The position numbers were made by a program, and so were the translations under genes. From Hyphomicrobiales bacterium (GTDB taxonomy: Bacteria > Pseudomonadota > Alphaproteobacteria > Rhizobiales > Beijerinckiaceae): a stretch of DNA of 64,000 nucleotides. The notes beneath the pieces are model-generated. The model searched no databases, was not told where the DNA came from, and worked only from the letters and a program-made list of their open reading frames with translations. Every line of letters begins with the position of its first letter. Within the stretch, counting starts at the first letter, position 1. The stretch is taken from positions 1 through 64,000 of the forward strand of contig JAFAHO010000262.1 in assembly GCA_019237205.1 (NCBI GenBank), written 5' to 3'. This document shows positions 32,127 to 42,302 of the stretch, one piece after another.

Positions 32127-33569
32127 TCATGGGCCGAAGAAATTGTCGACGACGACGCTGCGCTCCCCGGTCTTCGCGTCGGTCGCGGTGAAGGTGAGCG
32201 GCGTCGATTTGCCCGGCGCCGCATCCGCAGGCGCGGTGACATAGACAGGAACCTCAAGGGTCGAATCCGGATCGAGGCGGACCGTGAGCTGGCCGGCGTC
32301 CAGCGGCTTCGCCATGGCGCTGGTCATCGTCGCGCCTTTGACGCCGCTGACCTCGAGCGTGAAATCGCCGGGCTCGCTCAGCTTGTTGGAGAAGCGCAGC
32401 GTATAGCCGTTGCGGACGCCGCCCTGGGCCGTCTGGGTGAACAGCGGCGCGCGCACGTGCAGCACGCTCAAGTGCGAGTTGGTGCGCGTGAGCAGCGCAT
32501 AGAGCATGATGGCGCCGGTCAGCGCGATCGCGGCGGCATAGAGGATCGTGCGCGGGCGAATGAGATGATAGACATTCGCTTCGCCTCGTTTGCGGCGCTC
32601 GCGGTTCTCGTCGGTGTCATAGGCGATGAGCTGGGTCGGCCGACGGACTTTGGTCATCACCGCGTCGCAGGCGTCGATGCAGAGGCCGCACTGGATGCAG
32701 CCCATCTGCGCACCCTTGCGGATGTCGACGCCTGTCGGGCAGACGGCGACGCACTGCAGGCAGTCGATGCAGTCCCCCGCAGCCTGGCCGTGCGCATGCG
32801 CCTTGATGGAGTCCTTCACTGACATGCGCGGCTCGCCGCGATCGAAGCGATACGTGACGTTGAGCGCGTCGTTGTCGATCAGCGCCGCCTGGATCCGGGG
32901 CCAAGGGCACATATAGAGGCAGACCTGCTCACGCATGTGGCCCGCTAGCGAATAGGTGGTGAAAGTGAGGATGCCGGCCCAGAGATAGGCGATGAACGGC
33001 CCCTTGAGCGTCACCATGTCCTTGAGCAGCGTCGGCGCGTCGACGAAGTAGAGCATCGCCGCGCCGCCGGTCAGCATCGCGATCAGCAACCAGGCCGCGT
33101 GCTTGGCGACGCGCTTGACGATCTTGTCGGCGGTCCAGGGCGCCGCATCGAGCTTGATGCGGTCGCGCCTGTCGCCCTCGATGAAGCGCTCGACCCAGAG
33201 GAAGAGGTCCGTCCAAACCGTCTGCGGACAGGCGTAGCCGCACCATACGCGCCCGAACAGCGCATTGGACAGGAACAGGATCAGCGCGGCGAGAATCAGG
33301 AGGCCGGTGAAATAATACACCTCCTGCGGCCACAGCTCGATGAAGAAGGCGTAAAACCGCGAATGGGCGATATCGACCAGAACCGCCTGGTTCGGCGCGT
33401 TCGGCCCCCGATTCCAGCGGATGAACGGCAGGATGTAGTAGACCCCGAGGGCGATCCACAATACGATCCACTTGATACGGCGATAGGTCCCCCAGACCTT
33501 CTGCGGGTAGACCTTTTTTGCCGCCTCATAGAGTGGACCGTCGTAGATCTCCTCTGCGCTGATCGTCAC
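32127..33569 (-). CDS. ccoG: Cytochrome c oxidase accessory protein CcoG/FixG
   Basis: CGYACPQTVWTDLF; CIDCLQCVAVCPTGVDIRKGAQMGCIQCGLCIDACD, ferredoxin-type Cys motifs. Confidence 0.96.
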   Translation of the reverse strand: MTISAEEIYDGPLYEAAKKVYPQKVWGTYRRIKWIVLWIALGVYYILPFIRWNRGPNAPNQAVLVDIAHSRFYAFFIELWPQEVYYFTGLLILAALILFLSNALFGRVWCGYACPQTVWTDLFLWVERFIEGDRRDRIKLDAAPWTADKIVKRVAKHAAWLLIAMLTGGAAMLYFVDAPTLLKDMVTLKGPFIAYLWAGILTFTTYSLAGHMREQVCLYMCPWPRIQAALIDNDALNVTYRFDRGEPRMSVKDSIKAHAHGQAAGDCIDCLQCVAVCPTGVDIRKGAQMGCIQCGLCIDACDAVMTKVRRPTQLIAYDTDENRERRKRGEANVYHLIRPRTILYAAAIALTGAIMLYALLTRTNSHLSVLHVRAPLFTQTAQGGVRNGYTLRFSNKLSEPGDFTLEVSGVKGATMTSAMAKPLDAGQLTVRLDPDSTLEVPVYVTAPADAAPGKSTPLTFTATDAKTGERSVVVDNFFGP

Positions 33570-33586
33570 TTACCGCACCCGGGTTC

Positions 33587-34462
33587 TCACGTGCCGCCGC
33601 CCAGGCTGTGAACATACACCGCCAGCGACTTGATCGTCACCGGGTCGAGACGCTTGCCCCACGCGGGCATCACGCTGTTGCGGGCGTAGGTGATCGTATA
33701 GATCAGATCGCTGATGTCAGATCCGTACTGCCAGACCTTGGTCGTCAGATTGGGCGCGCCCATGTCGATGTTGCCCTTTCCGTCCTCGCCGTGGCAGGCC
33801 GAGCAGTTGTCGGCGAAGATCTTCTTGCCGGCGGCGACGTCGACGCCCTGTTCAGGCTCCAGGCCGCCCAGAGTTCGTACGTAGTTGGCGACCTCGCGGA
33901 CTTCCTCAGGTTTCAAGATGCCGTCCTTGCCGAAGGACGGCATGGCGCTCGCGCGCGTGTCCGGATCGTCCGCCCGAATGCCATGCGTGATCGTCCCATG
34001 GATCTGGTCGAGCGTGCCGCCCCAGAGCCACCGGCCGGCCGTCAGGTTGGGATAGCCTCTTTGACCCTGCCCGCCCGAGCCATGGCAAGGCGTGCAGTTG
34101 TCGCCGAAGGCGGCCTTGCCCTCGGCGAGCGCAATCTCCGTCAGCTTCGGATCGGCGGCGATCTGGGCGAGAGTCGCCGTTTCGAGGCCGGCAGCCGCTT
34201 GCATGCGCGCGGCCTGCCCCGCGGCGAGCTCCTCGGCGACCCGACCTCGGTTGGTGTAGCCGAACAAGCCTGCCGTATAGCTCGAGGCCAGCGGCCAGGC
34301 CGGATAGACGATCCAATAGGCGAACGAGAACGCGATCGTCAGATAGAATAGCCACAGCCACCAGCGCGGCAATGGGGTGTTAAGCTCGCGAATGCCGTCC
34401 CACTCATGCCCGGTCGTCGTCTGGCCGGAGATCCTGTCGACTTGAACTGGGTCGGTGCTCAT
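33587..34462 (-). CDS. ccoP: cbb3 cytochrome c oxidase subunit III (di-heme CcoP/FixP)
   Basis: Two CxxCH motifs: CTPCHGSGGQGQRGYPNL and CSACHGEDGKGNIDMGAPNL; N-terminal TM. Confidence 0.96.
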   Translation of the reverse strand: MSTDPVQVDRISGQTTTGHEWDGIRELNTPLPRWWLWLFYLTIAFSFAYWIVYPAWPLASSYTAGLFGYTNRGRVAEELAAGQAARMQAAAGLETATLAQIAADPKLTEIALAEGKAAFGDNCTPCHGSGGQGQRGYPNLTAGRWLWGGTLDQIHGTITHGIRADDPDTRASAMPSFGKDGILKPEEVREVANYVRTLGGLEPEQGVDVAAGKKIFADNCSACHGEDGKGNIDMGAPNLTTKVWQYGSDISDLIYTITYARNSVMPAWGKRLDPVTIKSLAVYVHSLGGGT

Positions 34463-34465
34463 CGC

Positions 34466-34621
34466 TCAATCCTCCCGCAGCGGCATGCGGGCCGCGTCAT
34501 TGAACTGGGCGCCGTTCTTGGGCCAAAGCGCGTAAACAAGCGTCGCGAGGAAAAACAGGAAGCAGTAGACGGTGCCGGCCGATTGCGCGAATTGCGCCAG
34601 CCATTCGTATGTTGTCGGCAT
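34466..34621 (-). CDS. ccoQ: cbb3 oxidase subunit CcoQ/FixQ (51 aa, absent from the supplied ORF track)
   Basis: MPTTYEWLAQFAQSAGTVYCFLFFLATLVYALWPKNGAQFNDAARMPLRED* between ccoO and ccoP. Confidence 0.93.
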   Translation of the reverse strand: MPTTYEWLAQFAQSAGTVYCFLFFLATLVYALWPKNGAQFNDAARMPLRED

Positions 34622-34637
34622 CACGGTCCCCAATTGG

Positions 34638-35402
34638 TCAGCGCAGATTGGCCTTGTCGTCGTAGAGCTTGAAGTCGACGAGCGTGCCTAACATCTGCAG
34701 ATAGGCGATGACGGCGTCTCCTTCGGTGATTTCAGGCGTCGCGGGGTTGAACTTGCGCACGACCGCCTTCGGATAGCGCTTGAGAAGCGCGGCCGCCTCG
34801 GGCGCGTCAGGACTGACCTGGGCCTTCAGGTCCGTCATCACATTCGCCATCATGTCGTCCGTATAGGGGACGCCGACTTCGCGATTGGTCGCAACGTTGT
34901 CGACGAGCGCGCGGGTGTCGAGCGCCGTCGTCATCAGGAAGCCGTAGCTCGGCATGATCGACTGCGGCACGACCGAGCGGGGATCGATCAGATGCGCGAC
35001 ATGCCAGGAGTCGGTGTACTTGCCGCCGACGCGCGCGATGTCAGGCCCGTTGCGCTTCGAGCCCCACTGGAAGGGGTGGTCGTACATGCTCTCTGCGGCG
35101 AGCGAATAATGGCCATAGCGCTCGACCTCATCGCGCAGCGACCGGATCATCTGGCTATGGCAAAGGTAGCAGCCCTCACGCACGTAGATGTTTCGCCCGG
35201 CCAGTTCGAGGGGCGTGTAAGGCCGCATGCCCTGCACTGTCTCGATGGTGCTCTTCAGATAGAAGAGCGGGACGATCTCGACGAGGCCGCCGATAGCCAC
35301 CATGACGAGGATGCCGAGGACGAGGAGGATCGGGCTCGTCTCCAGGATGTGATGTCTGGAGAAAAGCGAACCGCCGTGGTGAGGCTGCCCGGTGCTGCTC
35401 AT
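34638..35402 (-). CDS. ccoO: cbb3 cytochrome c oxidase subunit II CcoO/FixO
   Basis: [56 protein letters not shown]. Confidence 0.97.
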   Translation of the reverse strand: MSSTGQPHHGGSLFSRHHILETSPILLVLGILVMVAIGGLVEIVPLFYLKSTIETVQGMRPYTPLELAGRNIYVREGCYLCHSQMIRSLRDEVERYGHYSLAAESMYDHPFQWGSKRNGPDIARVGGKYTDSWHVAHLIDPRSVVPQSIMPSYGFLMTTALDTRALVDNVATNREVGVPYTDDMMANVMTDLKAQVSPDAPEAAALLKRYPKAVVRKFNPATPEITEGDAVIAYLQMLGTLVDFKLYDDKANLR

Positions 35403-35412
35403 TGTCAGGTCC

Positions 35413-37062
35413 TCATTCCGCGGGCTGCAGGGAAGGCTGGGTCACTGGGGCCGCCCGCTCGGACGCTGTGATCGTCATGTAGACGTTGTAGAGCATCAGG
35501 CAGTAGGCGAGCAGGAACAGGGTCCCCCCGAGCGCGCGGATCACATAGAAGGGATGCATCGCCGCGACTGTCTCGATGAACGAATATTCGAGATAGCCTT
35601 GCGGGGTGTAGCTCCTCCACATCAGCCCCTGCAGGATGCCCGACACCCACATCGAGGTGATATAGAGCACGATCCCGAGCGTCGCGATCCAGAAGTGCCA
35701 GGAAACAAGGCGCAACGAGTAGAGATCGCGCTTGTTCCAAAGCCAGGGGACGAGGCAGTAGATCGCGCCGAACGAGACGAAAGCGACCCAGCCGAGCGCG
35801 CCCGAGTGCACATGGCCGACCGTCCAGTCGGTGTAGTGCGACAGCGAGTTCACCGCCTTGATCGACATCGCCGGGCCTTCGAAGGTCGACATGCCGTAGA
35901 AGGCGACCGACACGACGAGCATGCGCAGGACGGGATCGGTGCGCAACTTGTCCCAGGCGCCCGACAGGGTCAGCAGCCCATTGATCATGCCGCCCCAGGA
36001 CGGCATCCACAGCATGACTGAGAAGGTCATGCCAAGGGTCTGCGCCCAGTCGGGCAGAGCGGTGTAGTGCAGATGGTGAGGGCCGGCCCAGATGTAGAGG
36101 AAGATCAGCGACCAGAAATGGATGATCGACAGCCGATAGGAGTAGATCGGCCGCTCCGCACGCTTGGGCACGAAATAATACATGATGGCGAGGAAGCCGG
36201 CGGTCAGGAAGAAGCCGACGGCGTTGTGTCCGTACCACCATTGGAACATCGCGTCCTGGACGCCGCTCCAGACGATGTAGGACTTCGATGAGAACATCGA
36301 CACCGGCACGGCGGCGTTGTTGCCGAGGTGGAGCATCGCAATCGTCAGGATGAAGGCGAGATAGAACCAGTTCGCCACGAAAATGTGAGGTTCCTTGCGG
36401 CGGTAGAGCGTGCCCAGGAAGACCAGCAGATAGACGACCCAGACGACGGTCAGCCAGAGGTCGGCGTACCACTCGGGCTCCGCGTATTCCTTGCTTTCGG
36501 TAATGCCGAGCAGATAGCCCGTGCCGGCGATCAGGATGAAGAAGTTGTAGCCCAGCGCGACGAACCAGGGGGCGAGGTCGCCCGCCAGACGCGCTCGGCA
36601 GGTGCGCTGAACGACATAGAACGACGTCGCCAAGAGCACGTTGCCGCCGAAGGCGAAAATCACCGCCGAAGTGTGAAGCGGGCGCAGCCGCCCGAAGTTG
36701 AACCAGGGCGCGAGATTGATGTCCGGAAACGCTAGCTCGAAGGCGATGTAGACGCCGACGGCCATGCCCGCGAGACCCCAGAACAGCGCCATCAGCGTCA
36801 AGAACTTGACGGGGCCGAAGTTATAGTTCGGAAGGCCGTCGATCTCGAGCGGCGGATGCTCCGAGGGTCGCGCGTTGTAGCGCTGGAAAATCGCGAAGAT
36901 GCTGAGTGCAGCCGCGATCACGCCAAGCCCCATATGGAAGGCGTAGGCGGGCTCGATCGTCCTCGCCGCAATGAATAGGCAAAGCAGGCCGAGGAGCCCA
37001 AGGACCGCGATCAGACCCAATTCCCCGCCCCAGAGCGACTTTGGTTGTGCTACCGTCTGCAT
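35413..37062 (-). CDS. ccoN: cbb3 cytochrome c oxidase subunit I CcoN/FixN
   Basis: [75 protein letters not shown]. Confidence 0.97.
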   Translation of the reverse strand: MQTVAQPKSLWGGELGLIAVLGLLGLLCLFIAARTIEPAYAFHMGLGVIAAALSIFAIFQRYNARPSEHPPLEIDGLPNYNFGPVKFLTLMALFWGLAGMAVGVYIAFELAFPDINLAPWFNFGRLRPLHTSAVIFAFGGNVLLATSFYVVQRTCRARLAGDLAPWFVALGYNFFILIAGTGYLLGITESKEYAEPEWYADLWLTVVWVVYLLVFLGTLYRRKEPHIFVANWFYLAFILTIAMLHLGNNAAVPVSMFSSKSYIVWSGVQDAMFQWWYGHNAVGFFLTAGFLAIMYYFVPKRAERPIYSYRLSIIHFWSLIFLYIWAGPHHLHYTALPDWAQTLGMTFSVMLWMPSWGGMINGLLTLSGAWDKLRTDPVLRMLVVSVAFYGMSTFEGPAMSIKAVNSLSHYTDWTVGHVHSGALGWVAFVSFGAIYCLVPWLWNKRDLYSLRLVSWHFWIATLGIVLYITSMWVSGILQGLMWRSYTPQGYLEYSFIETVAAMHPFYVIRALGGTLFLLAYCLMLYNVYMTITASERAAPVTQPSLQPAE

Positions 37063-37438
37063 TTCACATCCCCAAGACAGGAGGCGAGGGGCCTCTCTTG
37101 TACAGCGCCGCGCCGCCGCCGCCTCCGGCCGAGACAGGCGATTGAAGCCTCACTCCGCCAGCAGATAGCAATCGGACCGCCGGCGGACTCTTGCTTTGGC
37201 CTTTATAAAGCATAGCGAGTCGCGTAACGTCCACATCTCCGAAGGTCGCAATTTGGCGGCGAGCCTGCGTCCCCCGTACGCGGCGCGCCAATCAGGCCTG
37301 GAAAACAAAGGAAATTCCGTCGTGTCCGACCCCAAGCCGGAACGCCGTGACCATCTGTCGCACCTGAATTCGCAAGCATTCAAAGCGCTTGGGCGGACCA
37401 ATCTGGTGAGGCGCTCGCGCTGACGGCGGCGATTCGCC

Positions 37439-38320
37439 TCAGGCGACGGCCGCCTCCATGTCTTCATCCGACCGCACAGGGCCGATGGGCTCAGCGTCCC
37501 GATCGGCGGCGGCAAGCCGCGCGAGCGCATCCGGTCGCAGGATCAGGACGCGGCGCTTATGCGGGAGGCTGACCAGGCCGCGATCCCTGAACAGCGTGAA
37601 CGTGCGACTGACCGTTTCGATCGTCAGTCCGAGGTAGTCGGCAATGTCCTGGCGCTGCATCGCGAGATCGACCGCACGGGCGTTCGGGGACGCCGAGCGC
37701 GCCGCGAGCATTGTCAGGAACCACGCGAGACGCTCTTCCGCCGAACTGCGCCCGACCATCATCATGTGATCGATAGTCAGCGCCAGCGCCCGGGTTGCGC
37801 CATCGAACAGGGCCGCGTTGAGCTCAGGGTCGTCGTTCATCCGAAACCTGCAAGCGTGGCGCGGCAGAATCGCCATCGCCGCACAATCCACCGCCTCGAT
37901 CGTCAGCTTGTGGCTCCCTTCCGGCTCAAGGCCGCAAAGGTCGCCAGGCATATAGAAAGCGAACACCTGCCGCCGTCCGTCGCAGGTGAATTTCACCCCC
38001 CGGAAAAGCCCACGCATCACCAGAAAGAAATTCTCCGTCGGATCGCCTTCGCCCGTGACCTCCTGCCCCGGCCCGAAAGGGACGATCAGAGCGTCGAAAT
38101 GAGGAAAAGCCGCGCTGAGAAGCTCGCCAATGCACGGCGCGTTCTTGGTGCGATGGTTGAAGGCGTATGCCACGCGGGCCTCCTTATCTGTTTGGAGGAA
38201 GCGCGACCGGCGACTGCCGCCCATCACGTCGGTCGCCACAGCCGCCCGCACTCCCCACGCTTCCGATATAGGTCCGCAGGGCGCCGTCCCGGAACATGGC
38301 GTTTTGACGCACGCGGGCAC
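37439..38320 (-). CDS. Crp/Fnr family regulator, FixK-like (start may lie downstream of 38320)
   Basis: cNMP-binding-like fold and HTH MQRQDIADYLGLTIETVSRTFTLFRDRGLVSLPHKRRVLIL; no obvious FNR-type N-terminal Cys cluster. Confidence 0.88.
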   Translation of the reverse strand: MPACVKTPCSGTAPCGPISEAWGVRAAVATDVMGGSRRSRFLQTDKEARVAYAFNHRTKNAPCIGELLSAAFPHFDALIVPFGPGQEVTGEGDPTENFFLVMRGLFRGVKFTCDGRRQVFAFYMPGDLCGLEPEGSHKLTIEAVDCAAMAILPRHACRFRMNDDPELNAALFDGATRALALTIDHMMMVGRSSAEERLAWFLTMLAARSASPNARAVDLAMQRQDIADYLGLTIETVSRTFTLFRDRGLVSLPHKRRVLILRPDALARLAAADRDAEPIGPVRSDEDMEAAVA

Positions 38321-38405
38321 CGCCGTCGCTCATCGAACCGGAAGATCACCCCGAGGCGGCTCGAATCGCTCGACAGAATCCGCCAAAGGCGCCAATTCGG
38401 GGCTC

Positions 38406-39839
38406 ATGGCTAAGTTTCGCTCATCCTACGTCTGTCAAAACTGCGGGGCCATCACCCAACGCTGGCAGGGCAAGTGCGAATCCTGCGGCGAATGGAATAC
38501 GATCATCGAGGAAGCAGCGGCGCTTGGCGTAGGGGGAGCCGCGGCGCGGCGCGGCGGCGCCGGCCGTCCGTTTCCGCTCGAGGACCTGTCGGGCCCCTCG
38601 AGACCCGAGCTGCGGGTCGCCACCGGAATCGCGGAACTCGACCGGGTGGCCGGCGGCGGGTTCGTCCCCGGGTCCGCGACACTGATCGGCGGGGAGCCGG
38701 GAATCGGCAAATCGACCCTTTTGATCCAGGCCTGCGCCGCGGTCGCGCGCGCCGGTGGGCGCGTGATTTACGTCTCGGGAGAGGAATCCACCGCGCAGGT
38801 GCGCCTTCGCGCCGAGCGCCTCAGGCTCGCCGAAGCGCCAGTGCAACTTGCCGCGCAGACCCTCGTTGAAGACATCGTGGCGACGTTGGGCTCAGGCGAC
38901 CCGCCAAGATTTGTCGTCATCGATTCGATTCAGACCATGTGGAGCGACGCAATCGAATCGGCGCCGGGAACCGTGAGCCAGGTTCGCGGGTCCGCGCAGG
39001 CGCTCATCCGCTTCGCCAAGTCGAGCGGAGCCGCGCTGCTCATCGTCGGCCACGTCACCAAGGATGGCCAGATCGCGGGCCCCCGCGTCGTCGAACACAT
39101 GGTCGACGCAGTCTTTTCCTTCGAGGGCGACGGGGCGCACGCCTTCCGCCTGTTAAGGGCTGCCAAGAACCGCTTCGGCGCCACCGACGAGGTCGGCGTC
39201 TTCGAGATGACCGGGTCGGGCCTCGCGGAGGTGCCAAATCCGTCGGCGCTGTTTCTCGCGGGGCGGGACGGAGGAGCAAGCCCGGGAGCGGCGGTCTTCG
39301 CCGGCGTCGAAGGGGCGCGCCCACTGCTGGTGGAGATACAGGCGCTTGTCGCGCCCACAGCGCTCGGCACGCCCCGCCGCGCCGTCGTCGGCTGGGAGCC
39401 GAGCCGGCTCGCCATGGTGCTGGCGGTGCTGGAATCGCATGGCGGGCTGAAGCTCGGGCAGTACGACGTCTACCTCAATGTCGCAGGGGGCCTTGAGGTG
39501 GCCGAGCCTGCCGCCGATCTCGCAGCGGCGGCGGCGCTTGTGTCTTCGCTCACCGGCGCGGCTCTGCCGCACGACGCGGTCTATTTCGGCGAGATCGCTC
39601 TCTCCGGCTCGGTCCGCGCGGTGGCGCACACGGGGCTACGCCTCAAGGAGGCCGCGAAGCTCGGCTTCACTACCGCCTTTGCCCCCGCGCCGCCCGGCGC
39701 GGAGGGCGAGAGCCTGCGGATCGGAGCGACGCCGATCGCTTCGGTCGCCTCGCTCGTCGCGCTGATCGCGGCGGCCGGCGTCGAGGCCAAGCCTGTGCGC
39801 AGGGACACCGAGCGCCCCCGCGGCGGGGTGACGAACTGA
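38406..39839 (+). CDS. radA: DNA repair protein RadA/Sms
   Basis: MAKFRSSYVCQNCGAITQRWQGKCESCGEWNTI; GGEPGIGKSTLLIQ; KNRFGATDEVGVFEM. Confidence 0.97.
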   Translation: MAKFRSSYVCQNCGAITQRWQGKCESCGEWNTIIEEAAALGVGGAAARRGGAGRPFPLEDLSGPSRPELRVATGIAELDRVAGGGFVPGSATLIGGEPGIGKSTLLIQACAAVARAGGRVIYVSGEESTAQVRLRAERLRLAEAPVQLAAQTLVEDIVATLGSGDPPRFVVIDSIQTMWSDAIESAPGTVSQVRGSAQALIRFAKSSGAALLIVGHVTKDGQIAGPRVVEHMVDAVFSFEGDGAHAFRLLRAAKNRFGATDEVGVFEMTGSGLAEVPNPSALFLAGRDGGASPGAAVFAGVEGARPLLVEIQALVAPTALGTPRRAVVGWEPSRLAMVLAVLESHGGLKLGQYDVYLNVAGGLEVAEPAADLAAAAALVSSLTGAALPHDAVYFGEIALSGSVRAVAHTGLRLKEAAKLGFTTAFAPAPPGAEGESLRIGATPIASVASLVALIAAAGVEAKPVRRDTERPRGGVTN

Positions 39840-39928
39840 GGAGGCTTGTCTATAAGGCGCTCGGCCGGACGGCGGCGGCGGCCTGAAGGCCGCGCCGTCG
39901 TCGCGTGTCGTGACGAGGTTCCATTCGA

Positions 39929-40669
39929 ATGCCTTCCTATCTCGATCTCGCCGTCATCGCGATCGTCCTGGTCTCGGCGTCGCTCTCGATGCTGCGTGGC
40001 TTCAGTCGCGAAGTCCTCGCCATCGCCTCATGGGCGGCGGCCGCGGCGGCGGCCTATTCCTTCTACCCTCTCGTCGTTCCTTACCTGGCGCCCTATATCC
40101 ACAAGGACATTGTCGCCCAGGCGTGCGCCGCGGCGATCGTGTTCTTCGCCACGCTGATTCTCGTGTCGCTGATAACGGTCCGGCTGTCGGACGCGATTCT
40201 CGACAGCAAGATCGGCGCGCTCGACCGGACGCTTGGCTTCTTGTTCGGCGTCGTGCGAGGCTTTCTGCTCGCCGTCGTCGCCTTTGCAATTTTCAACTGG
40301 CTGGTCTCGGAAAAGCAGCAACCCGAATGGGTCAGAACAGCAAAGACGCGGCCGGTCTTGACCGACACGGCAGACAAGATCGTCGCCATGCTGCCCGAAG
40401 ACGCGGCGGCGACGGTCGACGCCTGGATCAAGTCCCGGGCGAGCGCGACGCCGGCCAGCGAGGAGCCGGCAGACGAATCGGCGGCGCCCGCAACGACCAA
40501 GCCGGCCGTGCCGCCGCCGGCGGCCGCGCCAGCCGCGGCGCCGCAGAAGAAGGCGGATTCGCCAGCTTCGAGCGGTTCCGCGACCGACAAGCAGAAGCTC
40601 GACGCGCTTATCAACAAGAACGTCCCTGCGTCAGGACCTGCGACTCCGGCTTTGGTTCCCAAACAATGA
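39929..40669 (+). CDS. CvpA family membrane protein
   Basis: YLDLAVIAIVLVSASLSMLRGFSREVLAIASWAAAAAAAY; four TM segments then an Ala/Pro-rich tail; radA-cvpA-purF synteny. Confidence 0.92.
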   Translation: MPSYLDLAVIAIVLVSASLSMLRGFSREVLAIASWAAAAAAAYSFYPLVVPYLAPYIHKDIVAQACAAAIVFFATLILVSLITVRLSDAILDSKIGALDRTLGFLFGVVRGFLLAVVAFAIFNWLVSEKQQPEWVRTAKTRPVLTDTADKIVAMLPEDAAATVDAWIKSRASATPASEEPADESAAPATTKPAVPPPAAAPAAAPQKKADSPASSGSATDKQKLDALINKNVPASGPATPALVPKQ

Positions 40670-40714
40670 GGCGCCCGAGGTCCGAGCGCTCCCGGGCGAA
40701 TTGAGGAGGACGCC

Positions 40715-42190
40715 ATCGACCGCACCTCCGCCGCGCAAGAGGCCTCAGGCGTTCTGGACGAAGACCGGCTGCGCGAGGAGTGCGGCGTCTTCGGCATCTT
40801 CGGTCATCCGGATGCGGCGGCGATTGTCGCGCTCGGCTTGCATGCCCTCCAGCATCGCGGGCAGGAAGCGGCCGGCATCGTCGCCTTCGACGGCGTCCGG
40901 TTCCACTCTGAACGGCGCCAGGGGCTGGTCGGCGATCATTTCTCCTCCGCTGCGACGATCGACCGTCTGCCGGGGCAGGCGGCGGTCGGCCACGTGCGGT
41001 ATTCGACGACCGGCGAGACGGCGCTGCGCAACGTCCAGCCGCTGTTCGCGGAGCTCGAGTCCGGGGGTCTCGCGGTCGCCCACAACGGCAACCTCACCAA
41101 CGGCCTCACGCTGAGGCGCGAGTTGATCCGGGCGGGCGCGATTTGCCAGTCGACGACCGACACCGAAGTCGTATTGTTGCTCGCGGCGCGTTCGCGCAGG
41201 ACCAGAATCGTCGATCGTTTCGTCGAGGCGCTGGCCGAGATCGAGGGCGCTTACGCCCTCGTCGCGCTAACCAACAAGAAACTGATCGGCGCGCGCGATC
41301 CGCTTGGCATCCGTCCGCTGGTCCTCGGCGAACTGGACGGACGGCCGATCCTTGCCTCCGAGACCTGCGCGCTCGACATCATTGGGGCCAAGTTCGTGCG
41401 CGACGTTGAGAACGGCGAGGTTGTCGTCATCGACGCCGACGGGGTCAGGAGTTTCTTCCCCTTCCCGAGATTGCCGGCGCGTCCCTGCATCTTCGAATAC
41501 ATCTACTTCGCCCGGCCCGATTCGATGGTGCACGGGCGCTCGGTCTACGATGCCCGAAAGGCGATGGGCGAGGAGTTGGCGCGCGAGGCGCCGGCCGCGG
41601 CGGACGTCGTCGTGCCCGTGCCGGACTCCGGCGTTCCTGCCGCAATCGGCTATGCCCGCGGCTGCGGCTTGCCCTTCGAACTCGGCATCATTCGCAACCA
41701 CTACGTCGGACGGACCTTCATTCAGCCGACCCAGTCGATCCGCGAACTCGGGGTCCGGATGAAGCACAATCCAAACCGCGCGGTGGTCGAGGGAAAACGC
41801 GTCGTGCTGATCGACGATTCGATCGTGCGGGGCACGACGAGCGTGAAGATCGTGCGGATGATGCGCGACGCCGGCGCGCGCGAGGTGCATTTGCGCATTT
41901 CCTCTCCACCCATCGCTTTCCCGGACTTCTACGGAATCGACACGCCGGAGCGCGACAAGCTGCTCGCCGCGCGCATGGACCTCGAGGCGATGCGGCAGTT
42001 CATGGACGCCGACAGCCTCGCTTTTCTGTCGATCGATGGGATCTATCGCGCCATGGGTTACTCCGGTCGAAACTCCCGGCAGCCGCAATTCACAGACCAT
42101 TGCTTCACCGGCGACTACCCGACGCGCCTGATCGACAGGGACGGCGAGCCCGGACGCCAGCATTTGCCGCTGCTGGCCGAGGCGAGCTAG
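40715..42190 (+). CDS. purF: Amidophosphoribosyltransferase; proposed non-canonical AUC start at 40715
   Basis: ECGVFGIFGHPDAAAIVALGLHALQHRGQEAAGI; the catalytic Cys lies upstream of the first in-frame ATG/GTG/TTG (TTG at 40838); GAGGAGG SD ends 5 nt before the ATC. Confidence 0.9.
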   Translation: MDRTSAAQEASGVLDEDRLREECGVFGIFGHPDAAAIVALGLHALQHRGQEAAGIVAFDGVRFHSERRQGLVGDHFSSAATIDRLPGQAAVGHVRYSTTGETALRNVQPLFAELESGGLAVAHNGNLTNGLTLRRELIRAGAICQSTTDTEVVLLLAARSRRTRIVDRFVEALAEIEGAYALVALTNKKLIGARDPLGIRPLVLGELDGRPILASETCALDIIGAKFVRDVENGEVVVIDADGVRSFFPFPRLPARPCIFEYIYFARPDSMVHGRSVYDARKAMGEELAREAPAAADVVVPVPDSGVPAAIGYARGCGLPFELGIIRNHYVGRTFIQPTQSIRELGVRMKHNPNRAVVEGKRVVLIDDSIVRGTTSVKIVRMMRDAGAREVHLRISSPPIAFPDFYGIDTPERDKLLAARMDLEAMRQFMDADSLAFLSIDGIYRAMGYSGRNSRQPQFTDHCFTGDYPTRLIDRDGEPGRQHLPLLAEAS

Positions 42191-42302
42191 GTTCGACTTC
42201 GGCCGACGGACGCTTGACGCGCGACGACGAGTCGCGAACATTGCTTACCGCGGGATCCGCCGGGGCTAGAAGTTTCACAGGTTGGCCCGGAAAGGGATGG
42301 AA

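Noticed and set aside
37063-37438. FNR/FixK box (TTGAT-N4-ATCAA) upstream of ccoN
   Set aside because: Scanned by eye; a TTGA half-site (gattgaagcc) occurs, but no matching TCAA at the right spacing was found, so no site is claimed.
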